Shown here: positions 8,549-16,946 of the stretch, piece after piece
How positions within the stretch are numbered: the first letter of the stretch is position 1
Layout: each line of letters opens with the position of its first letter
From: Planctomycetota bacterium
GTDB lineage: Bacteria > Planctomycetota > UBA1135 > GCA-002686595
NCBI GenBank assembly: GCA_022446815.1
Contig: JAKVCD010000001.1
Span: 106,996-170,995, forward strand
DNA length: 64,000 bases
Direction: 5' to 3'
Notes under the pieces: generated by a model
The model's input: only the letters and a program-made list of their open reading frames with translations
Databases searched by the model: none
Told to the model about the DNA's origin: nothing
Made by a program: the position numbers and the translations under genes

Positions 8549-8609
8549 AGTGGTGAAGCGCGTCTCTTGGGGTCAAAAAGACCGCTCGCAGCCTCTCATC
8601 CCCTCACAC

Positions 8610-8650
8610 TGTCGAGATCTTCGACAGCAGCAGTGTCGAAGATCTAGACA
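8610..8650. promoter_or_regulatory. Paired TGTCGA-N5-TCGACA boxes, likely activator sites
   Basis: Two 17-bp boxes lie at 8610-8626 (perfect 6-bp arms around GATCT) and 8634-8650 (one arm base changed). Their centres are 24 bp apart. They lie about 90-130 bp upstream of the predicted fliO start, where NtrC-family activators bind. The inner parts also form a perfect 12-bp inverted repeat with a 7-base loop (8615-8645), so a terminator-like hairpin after the fliT-like gene is an alternative, but no T-run follows it. Confidence 0.6.
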
Positions 8651-8667
8651 CTCCCAAGCCTGCGGGG

Positions 8668-9018
8668 CTACGCCTTCAAGTCGCAGGAGGTCCCGCCTTG
8701 GACGGGGGCGTCTGCGCCGAGCGTTCGACGCGCGCGCTGCGTTGCGGTGATCAAAGTCCCCGCTTCATCACGCTGAGTCTCGACGAGGTCTCGCGCGATG
8801 ACGTTCAGCCGCTGGGCTCGACGGAGCGCCGGCCCAGCCTCCTCAAGCTCTCGCCGCGTGCAGCTCGTGGTCGCTTCAACGAGCTCCGCTGTGAGGGTTG
8901 CGCAGCGATCGCTCAAGCTCTCGACTGCTTCAGGGTTAGACCTGTCCGCGTGGAACACAGAGAGCAGGTCTTGGAGCGCCGCTTCGAGCTCGCTCGCAGC
9001 GCGCTTGGGGCTGCTCAT
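8668..9018 (-). CDS. FliT-like small helical protein after fliS
   Basis: A 116-residue hydrophilic, helix-rich protein with no membrane segment. It overlaps the fliS stop by 4 bases and is the last gene of the fliD-fliS unit, the position where many genomes carry the export chaperone FliT. The sequence (for example DRCATLTAELVEATTSCTRR) is compatible with a short helical-bundle chaperone but has no diagnostic motif, so FliT is proposed from context only. Confidence 0.75.
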   Translation of the reverse strand: MSSPKRAASELEAALQDLLSVFHADRSNPEAVESLSDRCATLTAELVEATTSCTRRELEEAGPALRRAQRLNVIARDLVETQRDEAGTLITATQRARRTLGADAPVQGGTSCDLKA

Positions 9019-9407
9019 GCCGCGCTCTCGCCCAGCTTGGGGGCGACCGCGCCTGCCTCAAGCCAAGCCTCTTTGAGGATGCTGAGGACCTCTGCGGCAT
9101 TCTCTAGACCAGCCACATCGGCTTCATCTGTGGCGCGCGCGAGCTCATCTTCACAGAAGAGGTAGAGGCCCTCGAGCTGCTCGCAGATCTCAGCGTCTCT
9201 GTTGGGATCGAGGCTGATGCGGAGCTCCTTAACGATCGCGTCGGCGCGCCCGACCCAGGCACAACCTTCAGGGCTATCGACCCCAGCGTCTTGCGCGCGA
9301 GAGATGAAGCGGAGCGCGCCCTCGTAGAGCATGCGGACGATCTTGAGAGGCGGCGCGGTCTCGACAGAGGCGGCCATGTACGTGTTTGCGGCAGAGTGGT
9401 TCTTCAT
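9015..9407 (-). CDS. fliS: Flagellin export chaperone FliS
   Basis: FliS binds the C-terminal helices of flagellin in the cytoplasm and keeps it export-competent. The 130 residues fit the family: the NTYMAASVETAPPLKIVRMLYEGAL block near the N terminus corresponds to the usual PhxLixMLYdGal pattern, and ELRISLDPNRDAEICEQLEGLY matches the later LxxsLdxexG...nL.xLY region. It lies 12 bases after fliD. Confidence 0.92.
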   Translation of the reverse strand: MKNHSAANTYMAASVETAPPLKIVRMLYEGALRFISRAQDAGVDSPEGCAWVGRADAIVKELRISLDPNRDAEICEQLEGLYLFCEDELARATDEADVAGLENAAEVLSILKEAWLEAGAVAPKLGESAA

Positions 9408-9419
9408 TGCTAGCGTCTG

Positions 9420-10886
9420 TTAGTTGAGGCCGTTGAGGGCGTTCTGGAGCGCCATGCCCTGAGCGTTTAAGCCGGACATCAGCTCCTCGAGAGCGGTGAA
9501 GCGTCGTACGAGGCGCTCCTCGTACTGAATGAGGTAGGTCTCGCGCGCCTCGATGCGCTCAGAGAAGCGCTCGATGCGTGCGTTGATCGCGTCTTCGCGG
9601 GTGTCAAAGATCCCGCTGACTGTCGCGCCGCCGACGTTATCGAGGACCCCAAACATGGCGTCGATCGCGCGGTCGAGGCTGGCAGCGAGGCCGGAGTCCG
9701 TCGTCCCGGAGTCCACGTAATAGCCGGGCGTGTTCGCCGCGGCCCCTTCATTGTTGAAGCCGTCGAGGTCAGCGAAGAGGTCCACAAAGGCCTCTAGGTC
9801 ACCTTCGAGCTTGGAGGCGAGCTTGTCACTGTCCACGCTCAAGGTCCCGTCGCTCTCCCGGTCGATACCGACGAGACCGAGCGTTGAGTAACCCTCCGTG
9901 TCCGCCTGAACTGTCGCGATGTCGATGTTGAAGAGGGCGCCGTCGATGCTGCGCTTGACCTGCGCGAGGAGGTTGTCACCAAAGAGCGCCCCACCAGCGC
10001 CCCCATCCTCGGTGTATGCGTTCTGATCGTTGATGAAGCCGACGACGTCGTTGTAAGCGTCGACGAGCTCTTGCACGCGACCCGTGATGGCCTCGGTGTC
10101 GGCCCCGACCTCGATCGTGACCTGCTGAGAGGGGTCAGCGGAGAGGAGGTCGATCGTGACGCCCTCTATGACGTCGTCAAAAGCGTTCTGTGTGCGCTCA
10201 ACCGTGATGCCATCGATGATCGCGACAGCGTTTGAGGCCTGCGCGACGTGGTTTGAGCTACCGACAGCTCCGTCGATGTTCAGGCCAGCGACAGCGCTTG
10301 AGAGCCCGCTCAAGGCGTAGTCTGTGCCGGTCTCGTCGGCCGCGAGCACGAGCTGCCAGTCAGGCGCAGAGGAAGTGCCAGCGTTTACGACTGAGGCGGT
10401 TACTTCATCGCCTGCAGCCTCATTGATCGCGTTCGAGATGTCATAGAGGCTCGAAGATGCGGCGGTGAGCGCGACGTCATAGGTCGTACCGTTCACCGTG
10501 AAGGAGACGGACTGGCCGTCAGCAGAGGCGAGGTTCGTGCTCGGATCAGCGACCCCGTCAAAGGCCCAGCGATCGGCCTGTGCCAACGCTTGCACTGTGA
10601 GCGTATGGGTGCCGCTCTGCGCCTCTCCGGTGCTGCTCACATTAGCGACACCCTCCTGGCTGACGCTCGCTGTGTAAGAGAGGAAGCTCTCCGAGGAGGC
10701 GAGCGCTGCCGCACGCGACTGGAGGTCTTTCACGAGTCCGCTCAGGGTCCCGACTAGGTCCAAGCGACTCTGCTCCGTCGCCTTCTGAGCCTCGAGCTGC
10801 TGGATCGGTAGCCGCTCGATCGCGACGAGCTGCTGAATGATCGTGTTTGTGTCGAGGCCACTGGCCAATCCGCCGAAGCTGAACAT
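9420..10886 (-). CDS. fliD: Filament cap protein FliD (HAP2)
   Basis: FliD caps the filament and guides flagellin folding. The ATG at 10886 (GGAG 5 bases upstream) gives 488 residues starting FSFGGLASGLDTNTIIQQLV, the classic FliD N terminus. The FliD-C region (about 285-480) ends in a coiled coil and ALQNALNGLN. A longer in-frame extension to 11063 is rejected because it lacks homology and crosses the proposed promoter. It is the first gene of fliD-fliS-fliT-like. A sigma-28-type promoter at 10921-10948 fits its late-gene role. Confidence 0.95.
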   Translation of the reverse strand: MFSFGGLASGLDTNTIIQQLVAIERLPIQQLEAQKATEQSRLDLVGTLSGLVKDLQSRAAALASSESFLSYTASVSQEGVANVSSTGEAQSGTHTLTVQALAQADRWAFDGVADPSTNLASADGQSVSFTVNGTTYDVALTAASSSLYDISNAINEAAGDEVTASVVNAGTSSAPDWQLVLAADETGTDYALSGLSSAVAGLNIDGAVGSSNHVAQASNAVAIIDGITVERTQNAFDDVIEGVTIDLLSADPSQQVTIEVGADTEAITGRVQELVDAYNDVVGFINDQNAYTEDGGAGGALFGDNLLAQVKRSIDGALFNIDIATVQADTEGYSTLGLVGIDRESDGTLSVDSDKLASKLEGDLEAFVDLFADLDGFNNEGAAANTPGYYVDSGTTDSGLAASLDRAIDAMFGVLDNVGGATVSGIFDTREDAINARIERFSERIEARETYLIQYEERLVRRFTALEELMSGLNAQGMALQNALNGLN

Positions 10887-10920
10887 CTGTTCTCCGTTGA
10901 AGGGGGGTGTTGCTGAGCAG

Positions 10921-10948
10921 TTATCGGGAGGTATGGGCGTTCGCGTTA
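10921..10948 (-). promoter_or_regulatory. Candidate sigma-28 promoter of fliD
   Basis: On the minus strand TAAC, 16 bases, then CCCGATAA resembles the FliA consensus TAAA-N15-GCCGATAA, with 7 of 8 bases in the -10 element. It would start transcription about 28 bases before the fliD ATG. Confidence 0.6.
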
Positions 10949-11065
10949 GCGCGACTTTGCAGCTGTTCTCACCCTTTCCCGGAGCACCGCTGCGGTGAAG
11001 AAAGGGCTTCCTCACTCGCTGAAAAAACTTCCAAGCTCCCCCTCCCTTCGAAGCCTGAGCCATAC

Positions 11066-11101
11066 AAAAAAATGGGAGGGACTCCGTGAGGAGTCCCTCC
11101 C
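11066..11101 (-). terminator. Rho-independent terminator of fliC
   Basis: A perfect 12-bp stem (11074-11085 with 11090-11101; GGGAGGGACTCC arm, 4-base loop) is followed on the minus strand by seven T residues (11072-11066). It lies 40 bases after the fliC stop and isolates flagellin from fliD. Confidence 0.95.
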
Positions 11102-11141
11102 TGTGTGTGGTGCCGCGGCCGCTAAGGGCCGAGGTTCCGAC

Positions 11142-11960
11142 TTAGCTCAGGAGCGAGAGCGCCAGCTGGGGCTGGAGGTTCGCCTGGGCGAGGACTGAGG
11201 TCGCGGCCTGCTGGAGGATGGTGTTCCTCGTGAGGTCAGCGGTCTCGAAGGCCACATCCACGTCACGGATGCGGCTCTCTGCGGCTGAGAGGTTCTCGGT
11301 CGAGTTCTGGATGCTCGCGAGAGTGCTCTGCAGGCGGTTTTGGAACGCGCCCATGGTGCCGCGGAAGTCGTTGACGGTGTCCTGCGCCGTATCAAGAGCA
11401 GCAAGGGCGGCGTTGGGGTTACCCGTCGAGGAGATGTCCAGAGCGTCGATGCCGAGGGCAGCGGTCTGCATGTCGGCGAGGTTGATGGTGATGGTGTCGC
11501 CAGCGTCGATTCCGACCTGGATCGCCATCGTGCCGCCCGCGTTATCGAGCAGGTTGACGCCGTTGAACTCAGCGTTCTGAGCGATGCGATCGACCTCTGC
11601 AAGCAGCTGAGTGAACTCAGAGCCGAGGGTGTCCTTGTCGGCGTTTGAGAGGGTCCCGTTCGCGGACTGAACGGCGAGCTCACGCATCCGACCGACGATG
11701 TTGCTAACCTCGGCGAGGGCGCCCTCAGCGGTCTGAACGAGGCTGATACCGTCCTGGACGTTGCGACCGGCGACGCCATAGGAGCGGATCTGAGAGCGCA
11801 TGCGCTCGGAGATGGCGAGGCCCGCGGCGTCGTCAGCGGCTGACACGATGCGCTGGCCGGAGGAGAGGCGGGCGAAGTTGCCCTGAAGCCTGCTGGTGAC
11901 AGCGAAGAGGTTCCGCTGAGCGGTGAGCGAGGCGATGTTGGTGTTGACACGAAGTCCCAT
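11142..11960 (-). CDS. fliC: Flagellin
   Basis: This is the filament subunit. The N-terminal D0/D1 block GLRVNTNIASLTAQRNL, with RLSSGQRIVSAADDAAGLAI, and the C-terminal D1/D0 block ending NLQPQLALSLLS are both intact. At 272 residues the variable middle is minimal, as in short flagellins. It is a single gene with its own terminator, lying next to a large divergent control region, and has AAGGA about 10 bases before the ATG. A second long same-strand frame (11147-11950) is a high-GC shadow. No convincing sigma-54 or sigma-28 promoter was found immediately upstream. Confidence 0.97.
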   Translation of the reverse strand: MGLRVNTNIASLTAQRNLFAVTSRLQGNFARLSSGQRIVSAADDAAGLAISERMRSQIRSYGVAGRNVQDGISLVQTAEGALAEVSNIVGRMRELAVQSANGTLSNADKDTLGSEFTQLLAEVDRIAQNAEFNGVNLLDNAGGTMAIQVGIDAGDTITINLADMQTAALGIDALDISSTGNPNAALAALDTAQDTVNDFRGTMGAFQNRLQSTLASIQNSTENLSAAESRIRDVDVAFETADLTRNTILQQAATSVLAQANLQPQLALSLLS

Positions 11961-12462
11961 GATGTTCGCTTCCTTATTTGAGGAGGTGAGTGGGCTGGGG
12001 GCCCAGGTGTGTGAGATGCCCTCGCTGGTTTGCGGGCCTCATGATGGAACGCCGAGGAGACCTAAATCGGCGCTCGCATCGGACACGGTGGAGGCCGCGC
12101 TGACTGCGCGGGGCACGTTGTTTGGGTTCTAGAGAGCCTCTCCTTCAGCGGCCGCTGGCTCCGGCAGTGATGCGCGGCGCTCTGGGTCCGGGCGGTTTTC
12201 GGACAGGCTCCGCTGGGCATGAGCGGAGAATTTGAGATTTCCTGCGCCGCAACCCTGTAGCATCCTGGACCCCCCTCATTTCACCCCAAAAACGGTTGTA
12301 AGTTGCTTTAGGGATTACACTTACATCTCAAGTGGCGGGGTGGCGCGCCCTAGAGAGGGTCTCCGAATTCTCTCAATCGGGACCTTTTTTCGACTCAGGC
12401 CATGGGTCCAAAGGCCTGAAAGGACGAAAGCTTTTCCCGGTCGGGGCTCCCCGGCTCTCCCT
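11961..12462. other. Divergent intergenic control region fliC / sigma-54 activator
   Basis: This 502-bp stretch holds no gene. It contains the fliC leader, an isolated GCCGATTT -10-like element on the minus strand at 12064-12071 without a -35 partner, the GTAAGT-N15-ACTTAC inverted repeat at 12297-12324, and an AT-richer patch around 12285-12330. Neither divergent gene has a clear promoter by eye. Confidence 0.6.
12297..12324 (+). promoter_or_regulatory. Inverted-repeat element, copy A (TGTAAGT-N14-CACTTAC)
   Basis: GTAAGT and ACTTAC arms are separated by 15 bases. The same 28-bp layout occurs upstream of flgF (45999-46026) and fliK (49631-49658); copy A also shares TGCT after the left arm with the flgF copy. 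It is probably a dimeric regulator site. Confidence 0.6.
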
Positions 12463-13437
12463 ATGCACGTCCTCCCCACCCAAGACAGCGAGCTCCAGCC
12501 CGTCGAAGGCCTGATCGGTCCCTCTCCGGAGCTGAGGCGCTTGCGCGAGAAGATCGCGCGTGTCGCTGCTGCTCCGAGGACCACCGTCCTCGTCACCGGC
12601 GAGTCCGGCGTGGGCAAGGAGGTCGTCGCTAGAGGCATCCACGCGCACTCTGAGCGTCGAGATGGTCCCTTTGTGGCCCTCAACTGCGCCGCTCTGAGTG
12701 ACGGACTCCTCGAAGCAGAGCTCTTCGGACATGAGCCTGGCGCCTTCACCGGCGCTAGCAGCAAAGGCCGAGATGGCCTCTTTGCCGCCGCCAACGGAGG
12801 CACACTCCTCTTGGATGAGATCGGAGAGCTCGCACCTGAGCTGCAGGCGAAGCTCCTGCGCGTCTTACAAGAGCGCTCCTACCGCCGCGTCGGAGGCAAC
12901 GAGGACAAGGCGACAGACGTACGTATCATCGCCTGCACGAACCGCGACCTCTCCAAGCTCGTTGAAGAGGGGCGCTTCCGTGAAGACCTCTACTACCGAC
13001 TCAACGTGCTCGTGCTCCGCGTCTCTCCCCTTCGAGAGCGCAGAGACGACATCGCCCCTATCGCGCAGCACCTCTGCGAAGAGCTCGAGGCTGAGCACGG
13101 CCTGCAAACAGAGGGCCTGAGCGAGGCGACCATCGCGACGCTTGAGGCTCATAGCTGGCCTGGAAACGTTCGAGAGCTAAAGAACGCTGTAGAGCGCGCC
13201 GCCGTAGAGTGCGCGGGCAGCCTGATTGAGCCTGAGCACCTTGGCATCGCTGTCGCTATCACGCCCTCTTCAGAGCAAGAAGAGGATGACTCTCCTTTGA
13301 ACCTAAAGAGGATGGAGGAGCGACTCATCAGGCGCGCCCTGCAAGAGACAGGCGGCAACCGCAGTCGCTCAGCTCGCCTCCTCGGGGTCAACCGCGCCAC
13401 GCTCTACAACAAGCTGCGCGCGTACGAGATCGCCTGA
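12463..13437 (+). CDS. Receiver-less sigma-54-dependent activator (FleQ/FlrA-like)
   Basis: AAA+ enhancer-binding protein that should open sigma-54 promoters for flagellar genes. The ATG at 12463 gives 324 residues; the in-frame extension upstream to 12232 is not protein-like. The AAA+ domain begins near residue 15 ([15 protein letters not shown]), with Walker A GESGVGKE at 46-53, the sigma-54 contact loop GAFTGA at 93-98, and Walker [14 protein letters not shown] Fis-type helix-turn-helix ([20 protein letters not shown]) ends it. There is no receiver or other N-terminal sensor domain, so activity may be set by expression or by a partner such as FlhG. It is divergent from fliC and precedes the plus-strand cluster. 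Confidence 0.9.
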   Translation: MHVLPTQDSELQPVEGLIGPSPELRRLREKIARVAAAPRTTVLVTGESGVGKEVVARGIHAHSERRDGPFVALNCAALSDGLLEAELFGHEPGAFTGASSKGRDGLFAAANGGTLLLDEIGELAPELQAKLLRVLQERSYRRVGGNEDKATDVRIIACTNRDLSKLVEEGRFREDLYYRLNVLVLRVSPLRERRDDIAPIAQHLCEELEAEHGLQTEGLSEATIATLEAHSWPGNVRELKNAVERAAVECAGSLIEPEHLGIAVAITPSSEQEEDDSPLNLKRMEERLIRRALQETGGNRSRSARLLGVNRATLYNKLRAYEIA

Positions 13438-13741
13438 GCGCACCTGGGAGCGCGCGCGTCTCATGCCTTGAGCGGCCTGTATTGCCGCATGTGTCGAACA
13501 TTCCGACACCCCTCTGCACAGAGCTCATGGGAAGGGACAGCACACGCCGGAACAGAGTGACGCACAGCTTGGAAAACTTTGCTGGATTTCGGCGCTCAGT
13601 CATAAAGCCGACTGGAGCAGTTGGTCGAAGTAGGCATGTCGAGAGGAACTCGGCGCTCACGATGTCACTTCAAATCACAACATCCCGTCGCTCTCCTGCG
13701 CAGCCCCACCGCGCTGGAGCACCTAAGAGAGAGGTGGTCCG
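13438..13741. other. Intergenic region before the receiver/ATPase gene
   Basis: This 304-bp stretch without a gene carries one TGTCGA-N5-TCGACA-like box at 13492-13508. No sigma-54 promoter of correct spacing was found between the box and the next gene, and no terminator is obvious after the activator gene. Confidence 0.5.
13492..13508. promoter_or_regulatory. TGTCGA-N5-CCGACA box
   Basis: A 17-bp near-palindrome of the same form as the two boxes upstream of the fliO promoter (one arm base differs). It lies 234 bp before the plus-strand receiver/ATPase gene and is probably bound by the same activator. Confidence 0.5.
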
Positions 13742-14707
13742 ATGATGCACAACGCCCTCAAGGTGCTCGTCGTAGAGCCCGAGCGCGCGATCGCGAGCTC
13801 CCTCTGCGCAGCCCTAGACCGCCGAGGTCACCGCGCCCTCTTAGTCGCCGAAACCAGCGACGCACTCGAGCACGAGGCGCCCGACGTCTTGATCTGTGGC
13901 GTCGGCCCTGAAGATGAGGACCGCTATGAGCTCCTCGAAGAGTACGGCCGACGCGGCAGCCAGCCCCGCTCCATCCTTGTCCTCGCTGACCCGAGCGCCC
14001 TGTCCTTTAGCCGAGCTCGTGAGCTCGGAGTCGAGGACGTCTTCGCGCGCCCCTTCCGGCTCACCGAGATCATGGAGAGCGTCGAACGTATCAGCGGAGC
14101 TAGCTCCTCAAGCAGCACCCCCTCCTTCTCAACCTTCACCCGCTCATACCCGAGCGGCAAAGACTCTGTTGATCGCGCCGCCCGCGACATCGCTGCCTTC
14201 GCGCTGCGCTGCGCTGTCGGCCCCACCCCGCGCGCTCGCCTCGCGACCGCTGTCGCAGAGCTCGCGCAGAACTGCGTGCAGCACGCTTACCCCACCGGCG
14301 GCGGCATCTTTGAGGTCGCGGCCAGACTTGAAGAGCGTGACGTCTGGGTCTCCTTAAGAGACTCCGGCCAAGGCTTCGACACTGCCTCTGCTCACGGAGA
14401 GAGCGGCGGCATCGATCGCGCAGCCTCTCTCGTAGAGGGCCTAGATATCACCTCCAACATCGGCGAGGGCACTGAGGTCACGCTCCGCGCGAGCATCTTC
14501 AAGGCTGACTTCGATGACGGTCACCAGGTCGACCTCTCTGAGCTCGACTTCTTCACCCCTGAGACCTCTGAGCAGGTCCTGAACGTCGTTCAAGACGAGC
14601 AAGGCGGCTCCTATCTCGACCTCTCTCCTGCCCTCGCGGTCGTCCTCGGACGACTCCTCTCTGGCCCTAGTCAGCGCGCCGCCGCCTCGGTGTCGCTTTG
14701 GAGTTAG
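13742..14707 (+). CDS. Degenerate receiver fused to RsbW-like ATP-binding domain
   Basis: A 321-residue protein. Residues 5-120 look like a CheY-type receiver (LKVLVVEPERAIASSL; the terminal K/F position reads VFARPFRL), but the phosphoacceptor region reads DVLICGVGPEDED, with no aspartate at the usual place. Residues about 140-250 form a GHKL ATPase of the RsbW/SpoIIAB type: N box AVAELAQNCVQHAY, G1 DSGQGFD, and GEGTEVTL. A C-terminal tail of about 70 residues is unassigned. RsbW-type proteins bind sigma or anti-sigma factors and phosphorylate serine, so it may regulate FliA or another sigma factor (inference). GAGGTGG precedes the start by 4 bases; ATG 13745 is an alternative start. It begins the long plus-strand operon. 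Confidence 0.85.
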   Translation: MMHNALKVLVVEPERAIASSLCAALDRRGHRALLVAETSDALEHEAPDVLICGVGPEDEDRYELLEEYGRRGSQPRSILVLADPSALSFSRARELGVEDVFARPFRLTEIMESVERISGASSSSSTPSFSTFTRSYPSGKDSVDRAARDIAAFALRCAVGPTPRARLATAVAELAQNCVQHAYPTGGGIFEVAARLEERDVWVSLRDSGQGFDTASAHGESGGIDRAASLVEGLDITSNIGEGTEVTLRASIFKADFDDGHQVDLSELDFFTPETSEQVLNVVQDEQGGSYLDLSPALAVVLGRLLSGPSQRAAASVSLWS

Positions 14708-14709
14708 AC

Positions 14710-15471
14710 ATGAGCGAGCAAGACAAGAGCCTAGATATGACTGAGGACCTGTTCGACTTCCCTCAGGTCGAGGGCTTCTCACCTGAGTTCATCGAGGCCG
14801 CCCGCCTCCAGACAGAGGCGACGCAAGACCACGGGCCTGAGACAAGCGCCAGCTTCGACGAGCAAATGAGCGAAGACGAGCTCGCCTACGACGACTTCGA
14901 AGATGAGTTCGCTGACAACTTCGCGGACCTCATGGGTGACCCCGCCCCGCAAGAGGAAGTCGAGGTCGGCGTGAATGGACCCGCTGAAGAGCCCGTCCCG
15001 GCGATCGCCGAGAAGGGTCAGGGCTTTGACCTCCGCTTTGTGTGGGGTGCGCTCGCCCTCCTCTTCGCGACCAACCTCATGTGGGCTTGGACCTGGCACT
15101 CCTCTGAGGGTCGCCTCCGAGGAGAGATGGATCAGCGCTTCCAGGGCTACCTCGCTCAGCAGCGCAGCCAACTTGATGAGGTCGTCACCGCCCTCACCCC
15201 CGCTCAAGAGAGCGCTGAGCTTCCCAGCACACCTCGCCCCCTCGCTCAAGAGCTCGTCCAACCTGACCCGAGCGTCGCGACGCTCGAAGAGATCAAGCGT
15301 GACCTCTTCCACATGCGACACGACACCGCGCGGGCGAAGGCCTGGCGTCTCATCGCGACCGTGGACGGTCTCCCCAAAGAGCGCAGGGCCTCTGCCGAGG
15401 CCTCCGCGCGCCTCCTCATCGCAGAGTCATATGAGCTCGAAGGCACCGACACACAGGAGAACGAAGGATGA
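14710..15471 (+). CDS. Single-pass membrane protein, acidic N terminus, unknown
   Basis: 253 residues. Residues 1-95 are strongly acidic (DDFEDEFADNFADLMGD), a hydrophobic helix FVWGALALLFATNLMWAW follows near 104-121, and the remaining part is helical with a possible coiled coil (RLRGEMDQRFQGYLAQQRSQ) and a short repeat-like end. ATG 14710 lies just after the preceding stop; an in-frame TTG at 14698 is less likely. It overlaps the next gene by 4 bases. No family is recognised. The acidic cytoplasmic part and the periplasmic helical part suggest a scaffold or adaptor for the two exported TPR proteins that follow. Confidence 0.8.
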   Translation: MSEQDKSLDMTEDLFDFPQVEGFSPEFIEAARLQTEATQDHGPETSASFDEQMSEDELAYDDFEDEFADNFADLMGDPAPQEEVEVGVNGPAEEPVPAIAEKGQGFDLRFVWGALALLFATNLMWAWTWHSSEGRLRGEMDQRFQGYLAQQRSQLDEVVTALTPAQESAELPSTPRPLAQELVQPDPSVATLEEIKRDLFHMRHDTARAKAWRLIATVDGLPKERRASAEASARLLIAESYELEGTDTQENEG

Positions 15472-16946
15472 AGCTCTTCCTCCTCTTTGCGCTCGCGGGT
15501 CAGCCCGCGGACGTACAAGTCGACATCGCGACGATTGGCGGTACAGCCCGCTGCACGGTACGCGCCGAACAGGCGAGCCCGCAGGAGATCTTCGGAGCCC
15601 TCATGCGTGAGGCTCGCCCTCTCCCCGGGGTCGGCTCCCTCTTCGTCAGCGGCGCTGACAAGATCCCCTCAGAGCCGCTGCTCGACATCCATATGACCGA
15701 GCGCCCCTTCGGTGAGGTCCTCGGCGCAGTGATGGGGAGCGTTGGGCTCCGCCTCGAGCGCCGCGGCAGCTCCCTCGTCATTCACCCTGAAGCAAACCCA
15801 GAGGCTTCAGATGCTGAGCTCCTTGAGCGCTCCCGCCGAAACCTCATTACCACGCTCAACAAGCTCCCGAACACCGACGTCTCAGCCCGCGTGCTCTTTT
15901 CACTCGCTCGAGTCGAGGAGAAGCTCGGTGATCTAGACGCCGCGCAGACTCACCTCCGTCAGCTCGCTGAGCAATACCCAGAGAGCGACCTCGTCCCCAG
16001 CGCCCTAGCCAAGGCCAGCACGATCTTGCAGCGTGAGGGTAAGTGGGGTGAGGCGAAGGAGGTCTTAGCTGACCTCTGCAACTTGCCCTACGCACACCAG
16101 CAGTACCCCTTCGGACTGCTCGAGCTGGCCCGCTGCCACGCTCAACTCTCGGAAGGACATGAGGGCCAGCGCGTCCTCGACGCCCTCGATGCGATCTGGC
16201 CCTTGGAGAAGATCGAGTCGACCCGCGCTGAGCGCGCCGAACGCCTCTTCGTCCGCGCAGCCTGCCTCTACGAGGCCGGAGATGCTGGCCGGGCGCTCGT
16301 CCTCCTCGACAACTGCAACGACCTCGGACACAGGGGCGACCTCGACCCTCAGGTCTTCCCCCTCCGCGCAAAAGCGCTCGAGGCGGTCGACCGACCCGCC
16401 GACGCTGCGATCGCCTGGCTCGCACGCTCTCGGACTACGACTGACGAACACATTCAAGCGCACTCCTTGAGAGAGGCCGCCCGCTTAGCCCTCGCCGCTG
16501 ATGACCAGCTCGCGATGGACCTCATCTATGCACGTGGCGTGGAGCTCGGCGTAGAGGAGTCTCTGCGTGGCCTGCGCTTCGAGGCCCGCGCTCGACTCGG
16601 CCTCACCACCGACGGCGCCAACCCCGACACCGCAGCGGGCCTCCTCCTGCTCGGTCGCACCCGCCTCAACTCAGGTGACGCCCAGGGCGCGTTGAGCGTT
16701 CTCGTCCAGGCCAAGTCACATCGACAGGAGCTCAAGGGTGACGACCTCCTAGAGCTCAACATCCTCCTCGGCCACGCCGCTCATCAAGTGCTCGGCGTGG
16801 ATAAAGCGGTCGCAGAGATGCGAGAGGGCCTCTCCAGTCTCTCCAGCCGCGGTGACCGCGCACAGATCTATCTCCTCGCTGCTGAGTTCTACGAGGCCGC
16901 AGGCCGCTACGACGACGCCATCGACGCTTATGGAGGTCGCCTCTAA
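15468..16946 (+). CDS. Exported STN-domain/TPR protein in the flagellar operon
   Basis: 492 residues. A short hydrophobic start (MKLFLLFALAGQPA) is a probable signal peptide. Residues 15-110 resemble the STN/secretin N-terminal fold: a beta segment, then PFGEVLGAVMGSVGLRLER and a closing LVIHPEA. From about 125 to the end are helix-turn-helix pairs typical of TPR/Sel1 repeats (LFSLARVEEKLGDLDAAQTH; YLLAAEFYEAAGRYDDAIDAY). It overlaps its neighbours at both ends, so it is translationally coupled. Periplasmic TPR proteins such as PflA build motor scaffolds in Campylobacter; a similar role is possible here but unproven. Confidence 0.82.
   Translation: MKLFLLFALAGQPADVQVDIATIGGTARCTVRAEQASPQEIFGALMREARPLPGVGSLFVSGADKIPSEPLLDIHMTERPFGEVLGAVMGSVGLRLERRGSSLVIHPEANPEASDAELLERSRRNLITTLNKLPNTDVSARVLFSLARVEEKLGDLDAAQTHLRQLAEQYPESDLVPSALAKASTILQREGKWGEAKEVLADLCNLPYAHQQYPFGLLELARCHAQLSEGHEGQRVLDALDAIWPLEKIESTRAERAERLFVRAACLYEAGDAGRALVLLDNCNDLGHRGDLDPQVFPLRAKALEAVDRPADAAIAWLARSRTTTDEHIQAHSLREAARLALAADDQLAMDLIYARGVELGVEESLRGLRFEARARLGLTTDGANPDTAAGLLLLGRTRLNSGDAQGALSVLVQAKSHRQELKGDDLLELNILLGHAAHQVLGVDKAVAEMREGLSSLSSRGDRAQIYLLAAEFYEAAGRYDDAIDAYGGRL

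Noticed and set aside
11147..11950. Long alternative frame (267 codons) inside fliC on the same strand
   Set aside because: Ser/Pro/Arg-rich translation typical of a high-GC shadow frame; the flagellin frame is certain.
12111..12125. Plus-strand GGGCACG-N4-TTGG resembling a sigma-54 promoter before the activator gene
   Set aside because: The invariant GC at -12 is GG here and the distance to the gene is more than 300 bases.
12260..12274. Minus-strand GG-N10-GC spacing before fliC
   Set aside because: Only the dinucleotides match; the remaining bases do not fit the sigma-54 consensus.
13568..13584. TTGGAAAACTTTGCTGG as a sigma-54 promoter for the receiver/ATPase gene
   Set aside because: The GG-to-GC distance is 2 bp too short, and sigma-54 spacing is strict.
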